DNA of 64,000 bases from Ephemerocybe angulata (Eukaryota; Basidiomycota; Agaricomycetes; Agaricales; Psathyrellaceae), in NCBI GenBank assembly GCA_013368325.1, contig JAACJK010000164.1, positions 186,001 through 250,000 on the forward strand, read 5' to 3'. The position numbers and the translations under genes are program-made. The notes under the pieces are model-generated. The model made no database searches, had not been told where the DNA came from, and saw only the letters and a program-made list of their open reading frames with translations. Shown here piece by piece: positions 43,996-53,767 of this stretch (positions are counted from its first letter, which is position 1; the number at the start of each line of letters is the position of its first letter).

Positions 43996-44790
43996 AAAGG
44001 GTTAGTTGTAGGCGACGTTCGAGAGTATTTTGGGATAAAAAGAAAGAGGGAGGAAAAGAGAATGAAAGAAGAGAAGCGCAGCTTATATCCTCGATTTCGA
44101 ACCATCCAAGGCTGATAGTAACCAGTGGCGGTCGTTCCTGCTTCGGTGGTGCCGAGCGAATAGGTGCTCCACCCTATCGACGATAATACCAGGACGAGAG
44201 TGTGATTACCAGGATCTCTCGCATGGTGGCGAATCTGTCGCTGGACTTCGAGGATTCTGCTTCCGGCATTTTCAATGAAACCCGCCTACATAAGCGGACA
44301 ATCGCCAAGCAAAATCCAGCTGCATTCTTAACCCCGAGTAGCTCGAAGAAGTGGGCGAGAACTTGAACAACACTGGTGGCCGTACAACTCCAACAACTGC
44401 ACGAGCGTCACGGTTGTGCAGAACAGTCGTCAGGATCCTCCGAAAGACTATCCCACGATGCATAAGTTGGTGCTGACTAATTGCAAGGTAAGCGCCCACT
44501 GGCAATGACCCAGACGTTCACCTTGGCTTCAACCCACCAAACCCAATATAGGGTTTTCTGACCATCCCTTTCATATCCATTTACCTTCCCCAGCAAAACT
44601 AACCATTGCTTATTCTCATTTTAACCAAGTAATGGCTCGTTGCAAGCATTCTCGGCACCCGTTAGCGGCTTCAACTTGATCTACCGCACCTGCCACGGGA
44701 ATCATCACATCGCGACCCTGCATAGCACACCCCGCCAACTGAACAAATGCCAAAACACCTCTCGTAGCAAGCCTCAGTCGGCAGCGACTT
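43996..44790. other. Intergenic; 5' flank of gene G and upstream region of U6
   Basis: It carries the duplicated flank blocks described for gene F. No coding gene is supported. TATAGGG near 44550 is about 240 bp from the U6 start. Confidence 0.45.
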
Positions 44791-44816
44791 ATGTCCCCTC
44801 CGGGGTGACATACGAA

Positions 44817-44847
<31 letters not shown>

Positions 44848-44914
44848 GGCCCCTGCACAAGGATGACACGCTTTCCCGGAGTGGTAGACCTACGGGTCTC
44901 AATATTTATTTTTT
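44791..44914 (+). ncRNA. U6 spliceosomal snRNA
   Basis: The invariant U6 core is present: AAATTGGAACGATACAGAGA, then AGATTAGCATGGCCCCTGCA and CAAGGATGACACGC. It includes the ACAGAGA box that pairs with 5' splice sites, the AGC triad and the internal stem-loop. A 5' hairpin (ATGTCCCC / GGGGTGACAT, about 44791-44813) precedes it. A run of six T at 44909-44914 is a Pol III terminator. The ACAGAGA-AGATTAGC region is unbroken, so this copy lacks the intron known from fission yeast U6. The 3' part after GACACGC diverges from other U6s, as usual. Confidence 0.95.
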
Positions 44915-44926
44915 GCTCTTTGATCG

Positions 44927-44938
44927 TGTTCGAAGCTC
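44927..44938 (+). promoter_or_regulatory. Candidate extragenic B box of U6
   Basis: GTGTTCGAAGCTC lies 12 bp after the T-run and resembles the Pol III B box (GGTTCGAANCC). Yeast SNR6 uses a downstream B box, so the position is meaningful, but this is inference. Confidence 0.4.
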
Positions 44939-45264
44939 TAACTGGTATTCCAGTCTTCAAATCTCTTCAAATCCCTACCTCAACGTCCACCATCTGCAGA
45001 GAATCGATTCATAGCAAGCAGGTGTCGCTATACAAACTCTTGGTGTCAACGTCTACTTCTCCACAGATATGTAGCTCACGTCTTGTCAGTCAAGGCTGTG
45101 GTTCCCACCAGAGACACTGTTCTCTGTGTAATGTCATCTGCGGTCTGCCTCTCAAGATGGGTCGTGACCCCGATAACAATCAACGTGCATAGCCTCTCTG
45201 CCAATGCCAGAAAACGATAAAAGCTCGCCAGATCAGCCCGAGTCACGTCTTAAACGCATCCACA

Positions 45265-46681
45265 ATGCCCTCACCAACATTTCCCCCTGAGCTCTGGGAA
45301 ACTATCTTCCGTGCCGCGACGCTCTCGGACGGCCTACACGAACTGCAGATGCACACCATTCATTACTGCCACTACCGTGCTGATATGGGGCACCGCCGAA
45401 CTCGCAGAGCCTTGGTGAGTTTTCCTAAGTTGGTCTCATGATTTGCCGTGACTAAATAGTGATGTATACTCCACCAGGCGACGAGGAGAAGCATTGCCAC
45501 TGTGTGTCGAGACTGGTATATGCTCTCCGAATCCCTGGCCTACGAACACGTCGAGCTCAGAAGCTATCTTCACCTGGACGCCCTCACCCGACACATGAAA
45601 GGATCTGGGCTCCTTGGACAGCCTCGAGGAAACTATGTGCGGCGCCTGGACATCGTTGCACCCAGCGGGTTTTCAAAGTCCACTCCAGAAGAAGAGAGGT
45701 TCCCGAAAGCGAAGGCTATCCTCTCGCAAATCGGAGAACTCTTCACATTACTTCCCAATATCAAGATATTTCTGTTTCGCCATGCGTTCTTGGGTCGGCA
45801 TAATATCTTCGACACCAAAGAAGGCCTACATTTTCTCACATCCCCTTCCCCGACGTTGGAATCCGTGACATGGATCGACGAAAACTGGAACTGGGCCCTA
45901 GTCGAACCCCCGGTCAGCCTTTGGGTAAAGTTCCTTGAAAGTCACCCAAACCTGAAGACCATCCACAGGCCGAGGCTGGAGTACGAGCGAGAGTACTTTG
46001 ACTACGAGGAGCCGCTGCTCGCGAAATCGATGAGCCAAGTTACTCAACTATCCCTTCGCGTGGATCACCTCGCTTGGCCGGATCTTCTCCTCACTTCGGA
46101 CCCGCTTTTGAGCGGCAGGGAACCAATGGACCTGTATCCCAACCTCCGCCATGTCGTGTTCATGTTCTCCGTGGTCGGACCCATGGATATGGAAATGCTG
46201 GGCGGCACGTTGCCTACGCCAACGATGCTCGAGATCCATGGACACAAACTCACATCCGTGGACTGTCCTGGAGGATTCGCCTCAGCTGGCATGGTTCTCC
46301 ATGATCGCTCAATTCTGCCCAAACCTCGAAGAGCTTGGGGTGTTTTTGAACTGGAGGTGGAGAGAAAGGGAGTCGGACGCCGAGTGGGACATTGTGTTGC
46401 CTCATGCATTTCCGAATGTCAAGAGGCTGAAGGTTCGGAGGTTAGTGAAGAAGTTCGACGTCGCTGCGTATCGACAGATGCTAGGCTTTGTAAGGAGGGC
46501 GGTCTCAGGGCAGGAGAGGACGCTACCGAGCTGCAGAAGCGTGCAATTCGTTGAAGAGCGGGACGTTCTGTATCTCAGGAGGTATGGGGATAAGCTCCAG
46601 GCTGAGCTGGGACTATTGGAGGCTTCCGGGATCGAGATCCTTGACTCCCCAGGAACGCCAGCAATGCTCGGCGCTAAGTAG
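45265..46681 (+). pseudogene. F-box protein gene with a +1 frameshift
   Basis: Exon 1 is 45265-45414 (MPSPTFPPELWETIFRAATLSDG...) and exon 2 starts at 45478 (ATRRSIATVCRDWYMLSESLAYEHVEL). LRR-like text runs to LEIHGHKLTSVDCPGGFASAG near 46290 (WVKFLESHPNLKTIHRPRLE; DLYPNLRHVVFMFSV). The matching continuation IAQFCPNLEELGVFLNWRW...LPSCRSVQFVEERDVLYLRRYG...IEILDSPG is one frame over and stops at 46681. The paralogue at 60457-61768 keeps both halves in one frame (HGSKLQSVHFWS... CPKVREIG ... VVRFVDERNLAHLRKH). The only GT-AG pair near the switch would make a 28-nt intron, too short. So this is a frameshift or a sequencing error. Confidence 0.75.
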
Positions 46682-47283
46682 ATTAGATATGTAGCTTTGC
46701 ATCTTATCTTATCACCCCGGAATCTGATCCCCTCTGCCCTCATCACTCTGTGCCGATCCGGGGAGAATGTCGTTACAGGATGACATTGAACGCGTCTTCT
46801 GGTTCTCTCTATCTTGTCTTCGCGATTTCTCGCTGTGCTCTCCGGGACTCGCCAGAACTTCGCTCCAAGGAAGTCTAGCGAAGAGGTGGGCTCCCTATTC
46901 TTAGCCCTTCATCTTAGACCGTTTGCTCAACTCAGTTTACTTTTCGGACGTCCAGGGTCCGGTTCGAGTCACACCGACGAGATTTTGCTTTACTCGCGAT
47001 ACCAGGACGTAGGATCTTCTTTACAGTCTATCATATAGGGCCACAGAACTCTGCATACCCCTGGAGACCTTGACCGGACAAAGGCACGTTTAATTTCGAC
47101 ACTGGCTGTGCAGTCGATTGCTGTACAATCCCTCAACGGGGACCATGTTCTGACACCCTCCTTCCCCCAGACCACCGTGTAGTCTATAACCTCTCAACCT
47201 ATCAGTGCGTTACTCCCAGCCGCTACCTCCCTTCAAGACTTGTACTCACCTACATGCAGCGATTGTAACGATCCTTATCAAAA
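46682..47283. other. Intergenic, no supported gene
   Basis: Nothing is recognisable beyond scattered short ORFs. Confidence 0.45.
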
Positions 47284-49227
47284 ATGCCTTCCCGACGACC
47301 TAGCCCGCACACACCCTTTATACCACCTCTCGATACCCCGGAGTCGTCCCCTCAACCACCTTTCCTTCCACAACTTGTCGCATCATCTTCATCCGGTTCT
47401 AATCAAGGTGGAGGGCTCCCAACGACGACATCACAACCATGGAATGCCAGCGCTTATCCCCCACCCCAGGGCGGAGCCGGCCCCGCTCAACCAGCTTACG
47501 GCGGCTATACACCATTCATGTCCCCAGGGTATGTCAACACCCCGGCAGGTCCGATGCCAATGAACTTATCTATGATGGGTGGTATGGGTGGTATGGGCAT
47601 GCACTCTCCCCCTGGCTTTATTCCTCCTTACATGACACCGGCGGGGGCACCCCCGGGCGTCATCCCTCCCGGAATCAACATCCCAGGCATGACCCCCGGC
47701 CCAGGCTTCCAATCTCAACTACCGAACCAAGGCTATTCCTGGGATTACACCGGATATCCCTCCAGCAGCAGTGGAATGACGCCACACTCGAACGTCGTGC
47801 CGCTAACGGCCCCTCCGACTGCCAGTCAAATGCACGCCGCACAGGCAACCGCTCAGGCACAACGAGCCGCTGCTGCAGCTGGAGGATACGGAGGATACCC
47901 CGGGTTTGGGGGTGGCGGCGGTCCGTCGAGCGCGCCTATCGTCCCTCCGATGAACTGGGGCCCACCACCTCAGGGTGGTGGTGCATGGGGAGCGTACCAA
48001 ACCCCTGCTGCGCCGATGCACCAGCCGCTTGGCGGAGGGGGTGGGGGCGGGTGGGGCGGCGGCGGCGGGATGGAGGCCATGATGGCGGGCATGGGTGGAA
48101 TGTCATTAGGCGGTTACGGAGGAGGTGGTGGCTTCGGTGGTGGGGGTGGCTTCGGCGGGGGAGCAGGCTTTGGGGGAGGTGGAGGCGGAGGGGCATTCGG
48201 AGGCCCTGGGCCCAATTCACGGAGTCGCGCAGTTGGTGAGATGGACCGCATCGGAGAATTTGAAGCTGGGGAGCACTGTTCGTATCTTTCTATGCCCTAA
48301 GTGCTCTCAAGCTGACGTTCCACTTCAGATCACCCTGTCCTCACGCCGTTCTTGATACACATTGTCAAAGCCAAGCTTAAACTCAACCCTATCCTCCTCG
48401 CCCCGGAGTCCTCGTCAACGGGACATCTGAACTGGAACCTGCTATTCGAAACCAACAACGTGCATTTCTCCCCCGATCCTAAGCACAAGTCTTGGGGCGC
48501 TGGACGCAACGCCCCCGCCACATTCCCTCGCACAACAGAACTTCGCATTCTCACCAAACTCGAAACATTCCCCTGGTGTATCACAGTCACGGCGCAAAAT
48601 CCCAGGATAGGCGTGACATGCGGGGAGGTTGCAGAGGAAATTGCCAGGGACATGCGACGCATGACAGGAAGGAGAGACTTCCAACCTCTTTCTAAACAGT
48701 CGCAACAGGCTGTCACCAAATCCTATCACTTTAATCGTGGCAGGGATCCTGGTGCTCCTGGAGGTATATTGGGAGACGGAATGCGAAGGTTGGACTATTT
48801 GATCGACTTTGTGTGGTGGGGAGGATTGCAGGTCGTGGATCCTGACGCGGACCCCGAATCCCAGGCTCTCCTCCGCAAGTGGCTAAGCCAGCCTCATGGG
48901 GGAAGGGTCATAGGAATGCCATGTCTTGTTCTGATGAACGTCGAGAGGATGTCAACGAGGAGCAACGAGGAGGTGCGAGACTGGGATCGGAGCAGGCAGC
49001 GAAGGATGAGTAACGCCGCCAGTGCGGCGGGGAGTCGCCCGAGGAGCTCTCAGGGCCATGAACAGGGGCCCTGGGGTGGTGGCTTGGCGGGGGCTGCGAG
49101 CCGAAGTAGGAGTCGAGCTGGAAGTCGAGCTGGAAGTCGGGCGGGTCCGAGTCGGCCTGGAAGTAGTGTGGGCGTCAGGGTGCAAGGCCCGAGCAGTGAT
49201 GAGAGCGACGAAAGCTCTGACGAATGA
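47284..49227 (+). CDS. DUF6699 protein with Gly/Met/Pro-rich N-terminal half
   Basis: Two exons (47284-48277 and 48329-49227) join to 630 residues through T/AT (GEHY-HPVLTPFL). The first 330 residues are disordered and aromatic/Gly/Pro-rich (SSSSGSNQGG, MGGMGMHSPPGF, PPGVIPPGINIPGMTPG, then GGGGFGGGGGFGGG). The DUF6699 domain follows: LKLNPILLAPESS, LNWNLLFETN, TELRILTKLETFPWCITVTA, IGVTCGEVAEEIARDM, and a later MRRLDYLIDFVWWGGLQVV. The tail has Ser-Arg repeats (SRSRAGSRAGSRAG). DUF6699 is a basidiomycete domain without known function. The N-terminus resembles prion-like or RNA-binding low-complexity regions, so condensate behaviour is possible. A small intron splits the domain edge. Confidence 0.85.
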
Positions 49228-50472
49228 ATTTAAAGGTCTTCTCTTTTCTGCTTATTTTGGCTATCCCCGCTATCCTTTCTTGATTCCTGCTTTCTTTGCT
49301 TAAATTTGACCTCGGAACGCAATTAACAGATACCTTCTCACATGCATTCGTCTATTTGTATACTTCTTCACTGGATCGCGATACCTACCCAAATGTACTA
49401 ACCCCAGCAACGTTTTCACATCCCTGATTTCAACCGCGCTTGTCTCCGCTGACATCCTCTCAGTGCTTCCTTTTGCGCTGGGTGACCTTAGGTCTGCTGG
49501 TTGCTTCCGAATCACTCTTGTCGAACTTTTGTGGATCGACATACCCTGATCCAACCCTGATTGTGATTTGTGTGTATTAGTGCTCCATCGACGCTCACAA
49601 TTCTGAGTACCAGCTGACAGAAGGACGGTAACGCAAGCCCTCGCGTCGCTTTCTCGGTTCTGCAACCAAAGGAGGTGAGTAACATTATATTCTTTCGTAC
49701 TTCCTTCATAAGCACTGACTGACTTGGTATGGTACCTTCCGAAGGCGATGCGTTTCGTCACTCAATCATGAAAGATACACATGTGCGAAGACAGATGGTC
49801 AGCAAATTGGACGAGTCGGCTATTCTTAGGTTCTGAGAACTTACAGTATTGTGCCGGGACCAAAAACTATTGAAGCAGGTGCGAAGGTGGCCTGGGTTTG
49901 GGCGCATCGGTGTCGTTCTCATGATGCTATCTCATCAACAACCATACATTCCTGCCACCACGGCGCTGATTCAGGGAGACTATTGGAGTTTAGTTCCGAG
50001 GGCCGCAGTAGAATTTTTTAAACAGGAGCCTCTGTACCCGGAGGGAAACAGGGCCGCATGTTCGTCTCCGCCGTTTGTTCGATAGGTCGACGACGCCTGG
50101 ACCTCATAAGGAGCGCTCAGGAATGGTATGTGCCACAGCCAACATTCCTCTCTTTGCGCACAGTCTGATTTTTTCTCCGGCCGTAGGACGTGGTGTAAAT
50201 TCCAAGATGAGTCGCTCTCCTCCTAAGGTCGGGGCAGTCGGGTGGGATCTGGAAAGCATCATGGCGGCATCTCTCGGATCGTGCGCTCCCATCACGGGCC
50301 CATCAGGTCCTCAGGACCCGTAGAAAAATGCACCAGGTTTTGTTACCAGAGTACGTTAAGGTGGGGCTCAAAACATGTGGTTGCAAATAACTTATAATAC
50401 CAGCTACCAGAGCTTAGACGCGCCGGAGAAACCCCCCATTCCATCCTCACTTTCTTCAAATAGCTTGCGCCC
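49228..50472. other. Intergenic, no convincing gene
   Basis: A 153-codon minus-strand frame at 49300-49761 has protein-like composition but no family match and no partner exon. Confidence 0.4.
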
Positions 50473-52242
50473 ATGTCTGATTCTGCAGCGCTGTTTGCTC
50501 AGTTGATCGAGGTCGGGGCAGCCCAGCAGGTTCTGAAGGTGTGTATTCATCCATTTCTCCGTGACCATTGCCGATAACCGGAGATTGAATATCGTTCTAC
50601 AGTATCTATTCAGTGAGTATAAGCTTATAAGTTGTGTACTCTACCTCCGGCTCGTGCTGACTTCTGTAGTCTCGTTTCTCACTCTCGCCGTGCGTACATC
50701 CTCGATCCCTTCCTTATCGAAGTGAGCTGAGATAGATCAAGACAGATAGCAGATACTCTTCACTGCCTCCCACTTGAGGTGAGAGCTTACGGGACGACAT
50801 ATCGCGCTAGCTGATGCGCAAAATCGGATAGGTCTCGTTGATATGGTCTGCCAAGTGGAATATGGGAAAAGTCCTTTTTCTTCTATCGCGTTATCTCGTT
50901 TTCTTCGACGTCGTAGTATCCCTGTCATGTAAGTCTGAATCACTGTCACCTCAGAACCTCTGACATGGCTTCTCATCGCCGTTTCTAGATAATTTCGCCC
51001 CAAATCTATCCGTTGTAGTACGTGATTATCGCTTTCAGAACTCGTTCGGACCACTGATGCGGGGTAGCAATGCGAACGACTGTTCGCAGCTGGATCAAGT
51101 GTGTGCAGCCCAGTGAATTTACACATGGAAAGTCGTTGACAGCCAATAGGTCTGACAGTGGTTGGAGTTACTGTGGCAGAAGGTACAGAGCTAAATGCGT
51201 GTCGCTTCGTTCTGCTCCTTAACCCCCAAATTCTTTAAGCCATCCTGTTTCTTCGCGTATATGCACTTGGTGGACGGGGTCGAATATGGGGAGCTTCACT
51301 GGGTGCTCTGTATCTGGTATGTTCCTCTCAATTGATGCGTGGCTTATCAGATCTTCTTTTGATCTGTCTTGCTTCCTTGTGGGCAGGCGATCCACAGCGC
51401 TGTCTTCGCTGCGCTCATCAAGTTCATTATCTCAATAGAATGTGCGTACCACTCCTCCAACGTCGGCGATGCTTAGACAATTTACATCAAGATATTGAGC
51501 CTGACCATTAAACCCCGGTAGATGCGCCTTCGCCTCTTCCATCGCTGTTCGCATGTCTTCCCGTAAAGGGGGAGAACAAGATGCTGTCGATAGTCTTCAT
51601 TCTCATCCTGATCAGCGAACTAGGTACGGAAAATCAGCTTCACCCTGCATTCCTCAACGCTCACGCTATGTTGCGACAGTGATACTCGGGTTAACCTTCT
51701 GGCTGTGCTTGACCGAGCACAAGGAGTCGAAGAGTCCGTTGGTTGCCACTTTCTCTCGGGACGGGCTGTTCTACTTCCTCTTACTATCGGGTGAGTCACT
51801 CCGCAAGCTTTCTGTCACAATGATGTTAACTGAGCGCCGATTCGCCAGCTGTCTCCTGTGGAAATATAATTTGCAATCTTGCTGCTCCCGTAGGTTACCC
51901 CGTAATACTCCTTCAGGTATGACGCTAATGCTATCATACACTTATAGACTGCCTACATCTACCTTCTGACCATGTAAGGAAGCTTTGTTACTGGGTAGTC
52001 CTTCGACTTTGGAGCAACCGCGCTGACTGCCGCTCTTCAGTCCACAGAGAGTACTTCACTCAGTACTTTCCACGCGTATGGTCCTGCACATTCGAAGCGT
52101 GGGGGGAGGGGTGTATGATGCCTCAGGGGAAATCCCACTTACAACTTTCGATCGCTCTCGATCTGAGCCTATACGCTTCGCCGTAAAGGTCCAAAAGGAG
52201 GAAATTACGGATTGGGGGAAATCTCAAGCTACCGCCTACTGA
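50473..52242 (+). CDS. DUF6533 multi-pass membrane protein (gene H)
   Basis: The start is MSDSAALFAQLIEVGAAQQVLK. The second exon is the 10-nt unit at 50603-50612, followed by ISFLTLAV and TLHCLPLE. The core is VSLIWSAKWNMGKVLFLLSRYLVFFDVVVS. Later exons encode ILFLRVYALGGRGRIWGASLGALYL, KMLSIVFILILISEL, LCLTEHKESKSPLVATFSRDGLFYFLLL and TAYIYLLT. The last exon reads RVLHSVLSTRMVLHIRSVGGGVYDASG and ends GKSQATAY at 52242. Splice phases agree with gene A. A decayed partial copy with the same terminal QATAY follows at 52640-52865. About seven helices are expected; function is unknown. Confidence 0.8.
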
Positions 52243-52639
52243 GACCGTACTTAACTGGACAATAGATAGACTTTTACTTACACACCTGTACATAGGTAGC
52301 GCTGATTGTCAGATCTGTGGAATCACTTCGAAATTAGGCGCTCGTCGCGGAGTTCAAATCCCGCGGCACTTGCCGGTGTCAGGCGCGACGATCGCATTGG
52401 ATCGCGATCGAGTTGCCTCTTTGGAGTTCCGAGTCGATCGTCTTCCCGGTACTATGTATGTGGACCTTGTCTGGTACCACATTACCTGCGGCGCGGAAAG
52501 TTATCTTCTCCCTAGAACTCACTCGAACCTCTTTTAACATGGCGTACCAGACGTCAAAGCCCCTTGGCGGCGCCTAGCATTGCGGCCTTCCATAGTTCCC
52601 GCTCACGCCAACCTACCCCTAGTATTTGCCCCTGCCTCT

Positions 52640-52865
52640 ACGTACAACAAACTTCGTCGTAATACAGCTTCACTCGGTCATCTCACCGCGCATGGTTCTT
52701 CACATCCGAGGCGTAGGCGCAGGCGTATATTGCACCTCCCAACAGATCCTCTCCTCCTTCCGCGATTCTGCATCCGATACACTCAAGGTGAAGCGCCTCA
52801 AGGCAAGTGAAGATTAATATGAGTTGTCGGGTTTCCAAAAATCTCAAGCTACCGCCTATTAGCTT
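52640..52865 (+). pseudogene. Solo last exon of a DUF6533 gene, tandem to gene H
   Basis: It reads LHSVISPRMVLHIRGVGAGVY...SDTLKVKRLKASED, then a stop. A few bases later, in another frame, come QKSQATAY and a stop at 52865, identical to the C-terminus of gene H. It is therefore a damaged tandem duplicate of the 3' end of H. No core or transmembrane exons precede it. Confidence 0.7.
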
Positions 52866-53113
52866 TGGATTCTGTACCTATTAGCATGATGGGGAGAAGT
52901 ATAAATCCACGTAATAACCTCTAATAACCTGTCTATCCAGGCAAGATCTAGGCTGGCTCAAAGTCCGTTCCATATAGACGCTCAGCGTGGGACGAATTTT
53001 CGGAAGTTACCGACAATGCACACCTTTTCTCCCCGCCAGTGACCAGTTCCTGAGCGGCTTTGACACCAGCCAAACCATAGCCTCCACATTCCTTTCACTG
53101 CACGCTCACCACC

Positions 53114-53767
53114 ATGTCTTCTCCTGCCCCCGTAATCGCCATATGCGAGTGCAAAGATAAAGAGAAACTGGAAGTAATACTCTCAGAGAAGGCCCAGCTC
53201 GCCTCAGCCACGAATATCAAGGCCCCTCTCCTCAACTCCGGCACTCTTCCTCCAATCATCTCAGTGCCAGGCGCCAACACAGCGATCACTCGCCTCTGCC
53301 TCTCCAACGCCGCCCTCAACCTCGTCATCCTCTCACTCTTCGTGGCGAACATTGACAACACCTACCAGTGGTGGATGATATGCATGTACATCATTGGTAT
53401 AATCGGCCACATCGCCACACCCTTCGAGCTCAACCACGAGATCGCAAACGGGAAGAAGGAAGCCACCGAGCTCGCCATAAATGGTGACGCGCGGGCCATC
53501 GCTGCTGCGAACAGGGTCGTGATGGATGATCTCCGGACCATGATCTCGAAAGAATGGCGGTGGTTCGCGATGTCGGTTATATTTACGCTGGTGTGGGTTG
53601 CCGTCGTGGTGATGAGTGTGGTGATGTCGAAGGGCAAGATATACTATGTCGCTTTGGTCGCCGTGCTGAATGCGATGGAGGCGACTACGCGCGGGATGGT
53701 TGCTGTGCTTATGACGCGGTATAGGCCGCGCACTGCGCTCGAGCAGGGCGCCTTAGACTGGGCGTAG
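53114..53767 (+). CDS. Hypothetical four-helix membrane protein
   Basis: This is a single-exon protein of 217 residues (MSSPAPVIAICECKDKEKL...). Four hydrophobic segments are clear: LCLSNAALNLVILSLFVANI (about 60-80), WWMICMYIIGIIGHIATPF (about 87-105), WFAMSVIFTLVWVAVVVMSV (about 150-170) and YYVALVAVLNAMEATTRGMV (about 178-198). A charged stretch (HEIANGKKEATELAINGDARAIAAANRVV) lies between helices 2 and 3. No signal peptide or known domain is recognised. The uninterrupted frame, good start context and codon use support a real gene. Confidence 0.65.
   Translation: MSSPAPVIAICECKDKEKLEVILSEKAQLASATNIKAPLLNSGTLPPIISVPGANTAITRLCLSNAALNLVILSLFVANIDNTYQWWMICMYIIGIIGHIATPFELNHEIANGKKEATELAINGDARAIAAANRVVMDDLRTMISKEWRWFAMSVIFTLVWVAVVVMSVVMSKGKIYYVALVAVLNAMEATTRGMVAVLMTRYRPRTALEQGALDWA

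Noticed and set aside
46260..46290. A 28-nt intron (gtggactg...cctcag) that would fix the F-box frame
   Set aside because: It is shorter than any other intron here (40 nt or more), its donor is poor, and its removal deletes residues that the paralogue keeps.
46960..46990. ggttcgagtc word resembling a Pol III B box
   Set aside because: The stem bases on either side do not pair and no A box or terminator is placed correctly.
52320..52385. tRNA-like T-arm (cgcggagttcaaatcccgcg)
   Set aside because: No matching acceptor stem, D-arm or anticodon arm could be placed around it.
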